Assembly: GCA_934661195.1 (NCBI GenBank)
Contig: CAKUJD010000010.1
Location: 1 to 64,000 of the forward strand
Source of the DNA: an uncultured Muribaculaceae bacterium
GTDB lineage: Bacteria; Bacteroidota; Bacteroidia; Bacteroidales; Muribaculaceae
Length of the DNA stretch: 64,000 nt
Direction: 5' to 3'
The translations under genes and the position numbers were made by a program. Shown here in pieces: positions 46,145 through 55,421 of this stretch. Position 1 is the first letter of the stretch. Each line of letters begins with the position of its first letter. The notes below the pieces were generated by a model. That model saw only the letters and a program-made list of their open reading frames with translations, was not told the DNA's origin and ran no database searches.

Positions 46145-48370
46145 CTATTGCTTGATGCGCTCGGCGTCTTTCACGCCCTTAAGGTTCTTGATTTTCTTTA
46201 TCAAGTCATCAAGCACCGAAAGGCTGCTTACGCCCACCACCAGATAGCCCTGAAACAGGCCGTCGTTGGAGTTTATGGTGATGTTGCGCAGCACGGTGTC
46301 GCCCTCCTTGTTGATGAGCGAGGTGATGTTGGCCACAATGCCAATATCGTCCTGGCCAATCACGCGCAGCGTGGCGGCAAACTGCTTGCCAAGCTTGCCC
46401 GACCACTGCGAGCGAATTATGCGGTAGGGATATTTGGTGCGCAGATGGCGCAGGTTGCCGCAGTCGGCGCGATGCACCTTTATGGCACCGTCGCTCGAGA
46501 TGAAGCCCACAATTTTGTCGCCGTATATGGGGTTGCAGCACTTCGACAGCTTGTAGTTGATGCCTCGCACATCGTTGCCAATCACCAGTATGTCGTCGTT
46601 GTCGGCATCGTCGGCTGTTGGGGTTTGCAGCACAAAGTTCTCGGCCGTCTCGTGGGTGGTGCCTGTGCCTGTAGAGGCCTCAATGAGCTTGGCGCACAAG
46701 TCAAGATATTGGTCAACGATGTCGTTCACCTCCAGCTTGCCCTCGCTCAAAGCCACATAGAAGTCGGTGGCCACCTTATAGCCCATTTTGTTGAGCAGCT
46801 TGGCCATTTTGCCCTCGTCCACGTCAATCTTACGGTTTTTAAACCGGCGCTGCAGCATCTCTTTGGCAATTTCAGCCTTCTTCACTCGGGCCTCATTCAC
46901 GGCCTGCTTAATCTTGTTGCGCGCCTTCGAAGTGACCACAAAGTTAAGCCAGTCGAGGCGCGGCGTTTGCGTCGACGAGGTTAAAATCTCCACGGTGTCG
47001 CCGCTCTTCAGCTTGTAGTTAAGTTTCTGGTTGCGGCCGTCCACCTTGCCGCCAATGCAGGTGCTGCCCACCTTAGAGTGGATATGGAAAGCAAAATCGA
47101 GAATAGTGGAACCCATGGGCAACTTAAACAGGTCGCCCTTTGGGGTGAACACGAAGACCTCCTTTTCATACAGGTTCATGTTGATGCCGCGAATCAGCTC
47201 CATTGGGCCCTTACTGCCGGCCTCCAGCACCTCTCGCACGCTGTTCATCCACACATCCAGGTCGCCCTCGCTCTTCAGGCCCTTGTATTTCCAGTGGGCA
47301 GCAAGGCCCTTTTCGGCAATCTCGTCCATGCGCTTGGTGCGAATCTGCACCTCCACCCACTTGTCGTTGTTGCCTTTCACGGTGATGTGCAGCGACTCAT
47401 ATCCGTTGCTTTTGGGAATTGATATCCAGTCCTTAAGGCGCGAGATGTTGGCCGTGTAGATGTCGGTAACCACCGAATAGGCCACCCAGCAATCTTTTTT
47501 TTCATCCTTTTGCTGCGCGCTGTCGATGATGATGCGTATGGCAAACAGGTCGTACATGCCGTTAAGGTCCACATCCTTTTTCTTCATCTTGTTCCAGATG
47601 GAGTTGATCGACTTGGTGCGTCCCTTTATTTCATACTTCAGCCCACTGCCGTCGAGCGCGGCCTTGATGGGCTTGATGAAGTCTTCCACATACTTGTCGC
47701 GCTGCTCCTTGGTCTCGTTGAGCTTATGAGCAATTTGCGTGTACACCTTACGATTAAGATACTTAAGCGATAAGTCTTCAAGTTCTGATTTAATCTTATA
47801 CAATCCCAACCGGTGGGCCAGCGGGGCATACAGGTAGCGCGACTCGGCCGAGATGTCTTTCACAAATTTTTCATCGGGGTGGTGGTTGATGCACCGCATC
47901 AGCGCCAATCGGTCCACAATCATGATTATGATTACGCGTATGTCTTTGGCAAACGTGAGCAGCAGTTTGTGAAAGTTGTCGTCGGCCAGGGCGGCCTGCT
48001 TGCGGTAGAGCTGCGACACGTTGTTCAGCCCGTTGACCAGTTTGGCGGTGTCGTCGCCAAACTCGCTTGCAATCTCATCTTCAGTCACACAATTCGACTT
48101 GCACAGGTTGTAAAGCAATATGGCAATGGTCATATTGCGGTCGGGCGCCACACTCTCGGCCAGCAGCAAAGTTGTCTTAAGGCTGCGTGTGACTGGGTTG
48201 ATGCCATACTTGTCGCGACGGTAGAGGCCGCTTTCCACGCCCGCACGAATTATGCGGTGCACAGCATTAACATCGGCCACACTTACCGATTCGCCTACAA
48301 GTTTCAGCAAATTCCTTGTGAGCGACACCACTTGTGCCTTCTCGTCTTGATTGAAATATGTTGAGTTCAT
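46145..48370 (-). CDS. RelA/SpoT homologue, synthetase-type with lost HD site
   Basis: 741 aa. In the N-terminal hydrolase domain the HD motif is gone: where SpoT has LLHDVVED, this reads ILLYNLCKSN, and the first metal histidine is also missing (VTRSLKTTLL). Only part of the downstream motif remains (VDRLALMR). The synthetase domain is intact: YDLFAIRIII, RLKDWISIPKSNGYESLH, EVQIRTKRMDEIAEKG. TGS (VFVFTPKGDLFKLPMG) and C-terminal ACT domains follow. Predicted to make (p)ppGpp without degrading it. The RXKD loop, unlike the EXDD of classical RelA, is noteworthy. Confidence 0.9.
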   Translation of the reverse strand: MNSTYFNQDEKAQVVSLTRNLLKLVGESVSVADVNAVHRIIRAGVESGLYRRDKYGINPVTRSLKTTLLLAESVAPDRNMTIAILLYNLCKSNCVTEDEIASEFGDDTAKLVNGLNNVSQLYRKQAALADDNFHKLLLTFAKDIRVIIIMIVDRLALMRCINHHPDEKFVKDISAESRYLYAPLAHRLGLYKIKSELEDLSLKYLNRKVYTQIAHKLNETKEQRDKYVEDFIKPIKAALDGSGLKYEIKGRTKSINSIWNKMKKKDVDLNGMYDLFAIRIIIDSAQQKDEKKDCWVAYSVVTDIYTANISRLKDWISIPKSNGYESLHITVKGNNDKWVEVQIRTKRMDEIAEKGLAAHWKYKGLKSEGDLDVWMNSVREVLEAGSKGPMELIRGINMNLYEKEVFVFTPKGDLFKLPMGSTILDFAFHIHSKVGSTCIGGKVDGRNQKLNYKLKSGDTVEILTSSTQTPRLDWLNFVVTSKARNKIKQAVNEARVKKAEIAKEMLQRRFKNRKIDVDEGKMAKLLNKMGYKVATDFYVALSEGKLEVNDIVDQYLDLCAKLIEASTGTGTTHETAENFVLQTPTADDADNDDILVIGNDVRGINYKLSKCCNPIYGDKIVGFISSDGAIKVHRADCGNLRHLRTKYPYRIIRSQWSGKLGKQFAATLRVIGQDDIGIVANITSLINKEGDTVLRNITINSNDGLFQGYLVVGVSSLSVLDDLIKKIKNLKGVKDAERIKQ

Positions 48371-48405
48371 GTTTTTTTTACAGCTTATTAATCCGAAATC
48401 CTATT

Positions 48406-48413
48406 CAAAATTA
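48406..48413 (-). promoter_or_regulatory. -7 element of the RelA-type gene
   Basis: Minus-strand TAATTTTG, 36 bases upstream of the ATG at 48370. A near match TAACTTTA on the plus strand at 48436 could serve the divergent DUF4301 gene. Confidence 0.5.
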
Positions 48414-48510
48414 ATTTTTTATTGGTAACTTTACAAGAAAATAAAGTTATAAGATTATAACAGCACTTTCAAAACCAATTAATGTTCACATAAAAAAGAC
48501 TACATATCGC

Positions 48511-50037
48511 ATGATGAACGCTGATGACAAAAAATTTATAGAGAAGAAAGGAATAAGCGAGGATGCCATCGAGCAGCAGCTGAGCCGCTTTAAAGAGGGT
48601 TTCCCATTCCTTAGAATTGAGTCGGTGGCCGTGATTGGCAACGGCATTGCACGTTTCGATGACGCCGAAGTGGCCAGAAACATCAAGACTTGGAAAAAGT
48701 TTCAGGCTGGTGGCGGACGCATCGAGAAGTTTGTGCCGGCATCGGGCGCTGCAAGCCGAATGTTCAAAAACATTTTTGCCTTCGTCAACTCAGGCCGCAC
48801 CCAGCCTGAAACCGACTTTGAAAAGCAGTATTTCGACAACATCGACAAGTTTGCCTTCTACGGCTTGCTCGACAAGGCTTGCCAGAAGCTGCATGGCACG
48901 CACGTGCGCCAGCTGATGGCCGACGGCAGGTATGTCGACGTGGCCAAAGCCATGCTCGGGGCCGACGGCCTTGACTACGGTTCGCTACCCAAGGGTCTGC
49001 TGAAGTTTCACCGCGTTACGGGCGGAGCGGCCCACACCCCGGTTGAGGAGCATCTTGAAGAGGGCGCGCAGTATGCCGCCGACTGCGACGGCACAGTCAA
49101 CATCCAGTTCACGGTGTCGCCAGAGCACCGCAGCCAGTTTGAGGCACTGCTCGCCTGCCGCGTTCCACTGTTCGAGAAAATTTGGGGAGTGAAGTACAAA
49201 GTGTCGCTGTCGGAGCAAAAATCATCGACCGACACCATAGCCGTAAACCTCGACAACACACCATATCGCGACTCCGAGGGACACTTGCTGTTCCGCCCAG
49301 CAGGACACGGCGCTCTCATTGAGAACCTGAACGAACTCGATGCCGACGTGGTGTTCATTAAAAACATCGACAATGTGGTGCCACTCAAGTTCAGAGCCGA
49401 CACGGTGCGCTACAAGAAGGTGATAGGCGGCTACCTGATTCACATTCAGCAGAAGATTGCCGCCTATATGACAGAATTGGAGCAGGGCGCATGCAGCGCC
49501 GAAAGACTTGCCTCAATGCTCCGCTTCCTTGAAAAGGTGCTGTCGACGCACAACGCGGCCACGGCTGGCATGACTGCCGAACAACTGGCAGAATACCTGA
49601 AGGGCAAGTTTAACCGCCCCATCAGGGTGTGCGGTGTAGTGAAAAACGAGGGCGAACCCGGCGGAGGCCCGTATCTGGCCTACAATGCTGACGGATCGTA
49701 TTCGCCACAAATACTCGAAGCCGCACAAATCAATCAGGCCGACCCGCAGGCCGTGGCGCTCATGGCCAGCGGCACACACTTCAACCCCGTTGACTTGGTG
49801 TGCTACCTGAAAGATGTGCATGGCAACAAATTTGAACTGAAGGATTACGTTGACTACAGCACTGGGCTGATTTCCAGCAAGTCGGTTGGTGGAGTTGAGA
49901 TAAAGGCCCTTGAGCTGCCCGGATTGTGGAACGGCTCGATGAGCGATTGGAACACGGCTTTTGTTGAGGTGCCAATCGACACATTCAACCCAGTGAAGAC
50001 GGTGAACGACCTGCTGCGCAAGCAGCATCAAGGATAA
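48511..50037 (+). CDS. DUF4301 family protein
   Basis: 508 aa (start at 48511 or the adjacent ATG at 48514). Sequence elements such as RIEKFVPASGAASRMFKNIF, GLLKFHRVTGGAAHTPVEEH and VCGVVKNEGEPGGGPYLAYN belong to DUF4301, a large family found in Bacteroidota, with a nucleotidyltransferase-like feel (PASGAASRM resembles a sugar-nucleotide loop). That link is inference. No signal peptide. It precedes a thioredoxin gene by 24 bases. Confidence 0.85.
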   Translation: MMNADDKKFIEKKGISEDAIEQQLSRFKEGFPFLRIESVAVIGNGIARFDDAEVARNIKTWKKFQAGGGRIEKFVPASGAASRMFKNIFAFVNSGRTQPETDFEKQYFDNIDKFAFYGLLDKACQKLHGTHVRQLMADGRYVDVAKAMLGADGLDYGSLPKGLLKFHRVTGGAAHTPVEEHLEEGAQYAADCDGTVNIQFTVSPEHRSQFEALLACRVPLFEKIWGVKYKVSLSEQKSSTDTIAVNLDNTPYRDSEGHLLFRPAGHGALIENLNELDADVVFIKNIDNVVPLKFRADTVRYKKVIGGYLIHIQQKIAAYMTELEQGACSAERLASMLRFLEKVLSTHNAATAGMTAEQLAEYLKGKFNRPIRVCGVVKNEGEPGGGPYLAYNADGSYSPQILEAAQINQADPQAVALMASGTHFNPVDLVCYLKDVHGNKFELKDYVDYSTGLISSKSVGGVEIKALELPGLWNGSMSDWNTAFVEVPIDTFNPVKTVNDLLRKQHQG

Positions 50038-50061
50038 CGGTGTTACTATACAAATGAAAAG

Positions 50062-50523
50062 ATGAAGAGAATAAAACTACTATTGGCATCGGCCACGCTT
50101 TTGCTAGCCGCAGCGCTGCTTCCGGCCAAAGCCGTAGCCAATGACGCCGGCACGGTGCAAGTAATTGGCCAGATGCAATACAAGCAGATGGTGAGCGACT
50201 TCGACTCAACCGCTTGGAACTTTAAGGGCCAGCGGCCGGCACTCGTCGACTTCAATGCAGTGTGGTGCGGTCCATGCAAGCGCCTGGCACCGCTGCTCGA
50301 GAAGTTGGCACAGAAATACAAAGGCAAGGTGGACTTCTACAGCGTGGATGTGGACAAAAACAAGCAGCTGGCACGCACCTACGGCATCCAGTCGGTGCCA
50401 ATGATGCTGCTGATTCCAGTAAGCGGGCAGCCTACCTCCATCACAGGTCTCGTTCCCATTGAAAAAATCGACGAGGCCATAGGCAGTGTGCTGCTTGGCA
50501 GTGACGAGGCGGGCAAGCACTAA
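50062..50523 (+). CDS. Exported thioredoxin-fold protein
   Basis: 153 aa. Signal peptide of about 26 residues (LLLASATLLLAAALLPAKAVA). Active-site WCGPC in DFNAVWCGPCKRLAPLLEKLA and cis-proline in YGIQSVPMMLLI give a complete thioredoxin fold. Probably a periplasmic disulfide reductase. Ends 27 bases before the promoter of nadC. Confidence 0.92.
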   Translation: MKRIKLLLASATLLLAAALLPAKAVANDAGTVQVIGQMQYKQMVSDFDSTAWNFKGQRPALVDFNAVWCGPCKRLAPLLEKLAQKYKGKVDFYSVDVDKNKQLARTYGIQSVPMMLLIPVSGQPTSITGLVPIEKIDEAIGSVLLGSDEAGKH

Positions 50524-50550
50524 GCCGCCTGAAGTTTGCAAATAAATTCG

Positions 50551-50558
50551 TAACTTTG
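50551..50558 (+). promoter_or_regulatory. -7 element of nadC
   Basis: TAACTTTG, 60 bases before the ATG at 50618. Confidence 0.5.
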
Positions 50559-50617
50559 CACGCCCGAAAAATAAAGGGCTATGAAAAGTATAAACAACAA
50601 AATCACTATCTACGCGA

Positions 50618-51466
50618 ATGAAAACGAGAGATGAATTGATTGACGAGCTGATTGACTTGGCTTTTGCCGAAGACATAGGCGACGGCGATGCCACCACACT
50701 GTGCTGCATCCCAGCCGACGAAATGGGGCGCTCACGCCTCATTGTGAAAGAGGAGGGCATCCTGGCAGGCGTGGCTATGGCCAAGCGCGTGTTTCAGAAG
50801 TTTGACCCCGAGCTGAAGATGACCACCTACATAGCCGATGGCTCGCACGTGAAGCCGGGCGACATTGCATTTGTGGTGGAAGGCCGCGTGCAGTCGCTGC
50901 TGCAAACCGAGCGTCTGATGCTGAACATAATGCAGCGCATGAGTGGCATTGCCACCACCACCCACAAATACCAGAAAGAGCTTGAGGGGCTTAAAACCAA
51001 GGTGCTCGACACCCGCAAGACCACTCCTGGAATGCGCATTATGGAAAAGGATGCCGTGGCTCTGGGCGGAGGCTGCAACCACCGCATAGGCCTGTTCGAC
51101 ATGATTCTGCTCAAGGACAATCATATCGACTTTGCCGGCGGCATTAAGAATGCCATCACCAAAGCTCACGAGTGGTGCAAGGCCAACAACAAGGATCTTA
51201 AGATAGAAATTGAGGTGCGCAACCTCGATGAACTGCGCCAAGTGCTGGAGCAGGGCGGAGTGGACCGCATCATGCTCGACAACTTCACCCCCGAACTCAC
51301 CAAGCAGGCAGTGCAACTCATTGGCGGACGCTGCGAGGTGGAGTCGTCGGGCGGCATCACGTTCAGCACGCTGCGCGCCTATGGCGAGTGCGGTGTTGAC
51401 TTCATCTCGGTGGGTGCGCTCACACACTCGGTGAAGTCGCTCGACATGAGTTTCAAGGCTTTTTAA
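50618..51466 (+). CDS. nadC: Nicotinate-nucleotide pyrophosphorylase (quinolinate phosphoribosyltransferase)
   Basis: 282 aa. LAFAEDIGDGDATT at the N-terminus, MLNIMQRMSGIAT, VLDTRKTTPGMRIMEKDAVALGGGCNHRIGL and ILLKDNHI are the classical NadC motifs; EVRNLDEL and MLDNFTPE follow. Converts quinolinate and PRPP to nicotinate mononucleotide in NAD synthesis. nadA and nadB are not in this window. Its 3' end overlaps the convergent HAD gene by 14 bases. Confidence 0.96.
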   Translation: MKTRDELIDELIDLAFAEDIGDGDATTLCCIPADEMGRSRLIVKEEGILAGVAMAKRVFQKFDPELKMTTYIADGSHVKPGDIAFVVEGRVQSLLQTERLMLNIMQRMSGIATTTHKYQKELEGLKTKVLDTRKTTPGMRIMEKDAVALGGGCNHRIGLFDMILLKDNHIDFAGGIKNAITKAHEWCKANNKDLKIEIEVRNLDELRQVLEQGGVDRIMLDNFTPELTKQAVQLIGGRCEVESSGGITFSTLRAYGECGVDFISVGALTHSVKSLDMSFKAF

Positions 51467-52100
51467 CGGCCAGCATATCATCTACGGTAAAGCCAACAAA
51501 GTTGTCAATCACTTTGTTGGCTTTGCTGTTTATGGCCTCGCGCGAATTGGTGGTGGCCAGGCCTATCACAGTGGCTCCGGCAGCGAGTCCTGCCGTTAGG
51601 CCGTTGAGCGAGTCTTCAAACACATAGCAGTCGGCCGGGTCGCAGCCGATGAGCTTCGCGCCCAGCAAAAAACACTCGGGATGGGGCTTGGCGCGGTTCA
51701 CCATGTCGCCCGTAACTATCTGGGCAAAGTGGTCCTTGAAGTCGGGCTTTTGCTCATACAGCGCCTCCATTTTGCGGCAGTCGCTGCTGGTCACCACACA
51801 GCACTCTATGCCGCGGTCGTTGAGGCTCTGCACAAATTCCATCGCGCCATCGAAATATTCGTAACGCATGTGCTGCTGAAAGCCGTCGAGCATGGCCGTG
51901 ACATCAGCCCGCATCTGCTCGGTGGGGTAGTAGGTGTGCAAAATTGCATGCAGGTTCGACCCCTTTATCACCTGCGAGAAGTTAGGAATATGTGTGGGAT
52001 ATTTGCGCTCCACAGCGTCCCAGAATTCAGTGTATGTACCTTCGGAGTCGAGCAGCACACCGTCGAGGTCAAACAGGACTCCAGTTTTTGAATTTGCCAT
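51453..52100 (-). CDS. HAD-family phosphatase/phosphomutase
   Basis: 215 aa. Catalytic aspartates in LFDLDGVLLDSEGTY, motif II threonine/serine in CCVVTSSD, lysine in RAKPHPECFLLGAKLIG, and motif IV VFEDSLNGLTAG. The cap is helical (C1), as in beta-phosphoglucomutase and phosphoglycolate phosphatase types. Substrate unresolved. Divergent from the flavoprotein gene with back-to-back promoters. Confidence 0.88.
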   Translation of the reverse strand: MANSKTGVLFDLDGVLLDSEGTYTEFWDAVERKYPTHIPNFSQVIKGSNLHAILHTYYPTEQMRADVTAMLDGFQQHMRYEYFDGAMEFVQSLNDRGIECCVVTSSDCRKMEALYEQKPDFKDHFAQIVTGDMVNRAKPHPECFLLGAKLIGCDPADCYVFEDSLNGLTAGLAAGATVIGLATTNSREAINSKANKVIDNFVGFTVDDMLAVKKP

Positions 52101-52125
52101 TGCTTATAGTGTGATATTAAAACTG

Positions 52126-52133
52126 CAAATTTA
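52126..52133 (-). promoter_or_regulatory. -7 element of the HAD gene
   Basis: Minus-strand TAAATTTG, 26 bases upstream of the ATG at 52100. Confidence 0.55.
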
Positions 52134-52155
52134 GCCCATTCTCGGCGAAATTGTG

Positions 52156-52163
52156 TAATTTTG
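52156..52163 (+). promoter_or_regulatory. -7 element of the flavoprotein gene
   Basis: TAATTTTG, 36 bases before the ATG at 52199. Only 22 bases separate it from the opposing HAD element. Confidence 0.55.
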
Positions 52164-52198
52164 CAACCACAAAATCACAGAACACTCACGACTTACTC

Positions 52199-53764
52199 AT
52201 GATAAAAGAACTACAACTGCGTGTGGATCCACGCACAGCCAGCAGCGACGAGTCAATTTCGCAAAAAGTGGCATCGGAGCTGAAACTGCGCAAGGGCAGC
52301 CTTAAGGGCGTGCGCATAATAAGGCGGTCGATCGATGCCCGCCAGCGCAACGTGATGGTCAACCTCAAGGTGCGCGCCTACATCAACGAGCCCCTGGGCT
52401 CTGAGCACCTTGTGCCGCCCATTGCCTACAAGCCGGTGGCCGGCAGCACAAAGGTGGCCATTGTGGTGGGCGCCGGCCCTGGAGGACTATTTGCCGCTCT
52501 GCGGCTCATAGAACTTGGAGTGAAGCCTATAGTGCTTGAGCGCGGCAAGAATGTGGTAGACCGCCGCGTGGATGTGGCGCGCATCTCGCGCGAGGGCATA
52601 GTCGACCCCGACTCCAACTACTGTTTTGGCGAGGGTGGGGCAGGTGCCTACAGCGATGGCAAACTGTACACCCGCAGCAAGAAGCGCGGCTCGGTGCAGC
52701 GCATTTTAGGCATATTCCACCAGCACGGTGCTAAGGAAGATATTCTGATTGACGCCCATCCACACATCGGTTCCGACAAGCTGCCGCACATAATTGAAAA
52801 CATGCGGCACACCATAGAAAACTGTGGCGGTGAGGTGCATTTCGGATGCCGCGTGACTGGGCTGAAAATTGCCGACGGGGCAGTGACGGGAGTTGACTGT
52901 GCCGACGGGCGCGAGTTTGCCGGGCCGGTGATTTTGGCCACCGGGCATTCGGCCCGCGACGTGTATGAGATGCTCAATGCCAAGGGAATTAGCCTTGAGG
53001 CCAAGGGCATTGCGGTGGGCGTGCGCCTTGAGCACCCGCAACACATCATCGATGAGATTCAGTATCATAATCCCGGTGGCCGCGGCGAATATCTGCCTGC
53101 TGCCGAATACAGTTTTGTCACTCAGGTCGATGGCCGTGGTGTGTACTCGTTCTGCATGTGTCCGGGCGGCATTGTGGTGCCAGCCGCCAGCTCCCCAGGC
53201 CAACTTGTGGTGAACGGAATGTCGCCGTCAAACCGCGGCACCTATTGGTCTAACTCCGGAATGGTGGTTGAGGTTCGTCCCAACGACATACCTGCTGATT
53301 ATGAACGGTTTGGCGAGCTTAAAGTCATGCGGTTTCAGGAGGCGCTCGAGCGCAAGTGCTTCGAGCAGGCAGGCAACAGTCAGGTGGCCGGCGCGCAGCG
53401 CATGAAAGACTTTGTTGAGGGCAAACCGTCGCGGCTGATTCCGCCATCATCGTTTGCACCAGGATTGCAGCCGTCGCGTCTCGACCAGTGGCTGCCGCCA
53501 TTCATTGGCGACAGGCTGCGCAAAGGCTTCAAGGTGTTTGGCCGTCAGGCTCGCGGATTTCTGTGCAACGACGCCATAGTGATTGGCGTGGAGACGCGCA
53601 CATCATCGCCTGTAAGAATTCCGCGCGACCGTGAGAGCTACGCGCATGTGCAACTGCAAGGATTGTATCCATGCGGCGAAGGCGCAGGTTATGCCGGCGG
53701 CATAGTGTCGTCGGCCATCGACGGCGAGCGCTGCGCCGAAGCGCTCGCGGCACACTTGCAATAG
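52199..53764 (+). CDS. FAD-dependent dehydrogenase, COG2509 type
   Basis: 521 aa from MIKELQLRVDP. An N-terminal basic region of about 90 residues precedes the Rossmann loop VAIVVGAGPGGLFAALRL. NYCFGEGGAGAYSDGKLYTR, GHSARDVYEML, SFCMCPGG and the C-terminal LYPCGEGAGYAGGIVSSAIDG complete the FAD fold of this uncharacterised family. Predicted cytoplasmic; substrate unknown. The frame is open 16 codons upstream, but the family start and promoter support 52199. Confidence 0.88.
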   Translation: MIKELQLRVDPRTASSDESISQKVASELKLRKGSLKGVRIIRRSIDARQRNVMVNLKVRAYINEPLGSEHLVPPIAYKPVAGSTKVAIVVGAGPGGLFAALRLIELGVKPIVLERGKNVVDRRVDVARISREGIVDPDSNYCFGEGGAGAYSDGKLYTRSKKRGSVQRILGIFHQHGAKEDILIDAHPHIGSDKLPHIIENMRHTIENCGGEVHFGCRVTGLKIADGAVTGVDCADGREFAGPVILATGHSARDVYEMLNAKGISLEAKGIAVGVRLEHPQHIIDEIQYHNPGGRGEYLPAAEYSFVTQVDGRGVYSFCMCPGGIVVPAASSPGQLVVNGMSPSNRGTYWSNSGMVVEVRPNDIPADYERFGELKVMRFQEALERKCFEQAGNSQVAGAQRMKDFVEGKPSRLIPPSSFAPGLQPSRLDQWLPPFIGDRLRKGFKVFGRQARGFLCNDAIVIGVETRTSSPVRIPRDRESYAHVQLQGLYPCGEGAGYAGGIVSSAIDGERCAEALAAHLQ

Positions 53765-53806
53765 CCACAAGCATTAATCTAAAATTGTCGTATAATTGAT
53801 AGCAAC

Positions 53807-53842
53807 AAAAAAGCTCGGCAGAAGACTTTTCCAGCCGAGCCT
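53807..53842 (-). terminator. Terminator at the end of the small-membrane-protein cluster
   Basis: On the minus strand GCTCGGC, 14-base loop, GCCGAGC followed by six T. Confidence 0.7.
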
Positions 53843-53917
53843 AATCATATTCTTGCATCAGCATAAAAATCATAATTGGCATTATGTTAAATAGGTATAT
53901 GACAAATACAATCACAG

Positions 53918-54136
53918 CTACCCACTACTGCCTGGCAGTTTCATGTGCACAATTAAAATGTAAGCTAAGTACTTAATCCGTGTAACTGAGTTAATATTTT
54001 GTTTATTCCTTGGTACTCTTTCCAGAATCCAATAGAGCCTGCTCATTTTTAAGCCACTGTTTCCTAATATTACCGCTATTACGGTCCAAAATAAAAATCT
54101 GGAAGTCAGCACAAACCCTTCTTCATTTTCCTTCAT
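53918..54136 (-). CDS. Possible small membrane protein
   Basis: 72 aa, MKENEEGFVLTSRFLFWTVI ..., one hydrophobic helix followed by a basic segment. No family recognised. It lies in the AT-rich cluster, 54 bases after the 176 aa gene and before the terminator at 53807-53842. Coding is uncertain. Confidence 0.35.
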   Translation of the reverse strand: MKENEEGFVLTSRFLFWTVIAVILGNSGLKMSRLYWILERVPRNKQNINSVTRIKYLAYILIVHMKLPGSSG

Positions 54137-54190
54137 AAGTACTTATTATTTTGTTGAAACGTCATAAACGGGCCATCCTTTGGTAAGAAA

Positions 54191-54721
54191 TTACCATCTT
54201 GTTGAGTACCACAACATTAATAACATTCCCATTAGTATCAGACCGGGAATATATTTTGCAGTCTCTTTTAGATTTTCTTTAAATTCCGATTCATTTTCGT
54301 CAAAGTCATAGTCTGGATCATATGGTTTGGAGTGTCTCATATACTCCGCAAGTTCTTCATCTGTTGGCTCTTTACCATTATATGACCGCTTATATAAATC
54401 ACGGAACACGTTTATGTACTTGACGAGGCCTACTTCAAAGTCTTCTTGAAGTTCAATGAATGTAGTTGATCGATCATCAGTGTCATCGCGCCGTGGTGCA
54501 CATTGCCTTATCACCCCTTCTGGAGGAAAGACATCTGAATACTTCATATAAAATGGCTTATAGTATTTCACATATTTTTCTTCATGTTTGGCCCATACCC
54601 AGAATTTAATGACGGCAATAATTATAAGGAGTCCTATAAAGGCCCCAAATATTACTATTGCAGTTGAGGTCGATATATTATTATTTGCCCAAACGACAAA
54701 TGACCATCTAAAGAATCGCAT
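54191..54721 (-). CDS. Hypothetical membrane protein
   Basis: 176 aa. Two membrane helices: near the N-terminus (STAIVIFGAFIGLLIIIAVI) and near the C-terminus (YIPGLILMGMLLMLWY). The middle 100 residues are acidic and charged (DPDYDFDENESEFKENLKE). Base composition is AT-rich relative to flanking housekeeping genes. No domain recognised. Probably cotranscribed with its upstream small membrane and lipoprotein neighbours. Confidence 0.6.
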   Translation of the reverse strand: MRFFRWSFVVWANNNISTSTAIVIFGAFIGLLIIIAVIKFWVWAKHEEKYVKYYKPFYMKYSDVFPPEGVIRQCAPRRDDTDDRSTTFIELQEDFEVGLVKYINVFRDLYKRSYNGKEPTDEELAEYMRHSKPYDPDYDFDENESEFKENLKETAKYIPGLILMGMLLMLWYSTRW

Positions 54722-54764
54722 CTTATTGCTTGATTATAAATATGTAATGGATCTGATGTTCGCC

Positions 54765-55004
54765 CTACTCTACTTTAACTTGATTATGCTTTTTGTGCCA
54801 GATGAATAGTATTATTGCATTGACTATGATGAGTGGCAGCGAAAATAGCAGCGTGGCAAGTATATGGCCGAGATATGTTGGCTCTTGTCATGCCTCACAG
54901 GCCTCTTGGGATGAGTCAGACATAAGCCATAACAAGCTGCCGAAATGCAGAATTAATATAAGCCAAATGGCCACATTAATTGGTAAGATTAACTTTAGCT
55001 TCAT
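54765..55004 (-). pseudogene. Two-helix membrane protein interrupted by an in-frame TGA
   Basis: From ATG at 55004: 38 codons (MKLKLILPINVAIWLILIL ... SQEACEA), then TGA (54890-54888), then 40 more codons in the same frame (QEPTYLGHILATLLFSLPLI ... HNQVKVE) to TAG at 54767-54765. Each half holds one strongly hydrophobic helix and the second ends in a basic cytoplasmic-type tail, as expected of a single two-helix protein. Most likely a point-mutated pseudogene; readthrough or two separate peptides are alternatives. Confidence 0.55.
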
Positions 55005-55085
55005 CGAATAATAGCGATTTTGGGTTATCTGTGATCATTAACGTGTTTTTTGCCTTCGTTATTGCTAGCAAAACAACTTTTTCAA

Positions 55086-55376
55086 TCAATATAGTACAGC
55101 AAGGCTGTCGGAGCACCTTTGGAACTGACGAAGTAGAGCAGAGTCCAGTTTCTGAAACATGGGGTCGTTCTTTGCCTCTTCACGGCAGTGAGCCTCAAAC
55201 GTGGCCGAATCCACATAATGCCTGTTACCTAATGAATCCTCAATTACATAACGGTATTCACTGAGCACAGAATCAGCTTGAGGGTTGTTTCCCTCAACTT
55301 CGCTCACGGCATTTTCTTCATTGCAGCTTACGCACACAGCCATAAGCGCCATCAGGACATAAACTAAATTCTTCAT
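55086..55376 (-). CDS. Small lipoprotein
   Basis: 96 aa. Lipoprotein signal LMALMAVCVSC with cysteine at residue 18, then an acidic, glutamate-rich mature part (CREEAKNDPMFQKLDSALL). No family recognised. First gene of the minus-strand AT-rich cluster and 45 bases downstream of the tRNA-Leu 3' end. Confidence 0.68.
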   Translation of the reverse strand: MKNLVYVLMALMAVCVSCNEENAVSEVEGNNPQADSVLSEYRYVIEDSLGNRHYVDSATFEAHCREEAKNDPMFQKLDSALLRQFQRCSDSLAVLY

Positions 55377-55421
55377 TTTTTATCTGTTTTAATTGCCAAA
55401 CCTTTGTTCGTTTTACATTAG

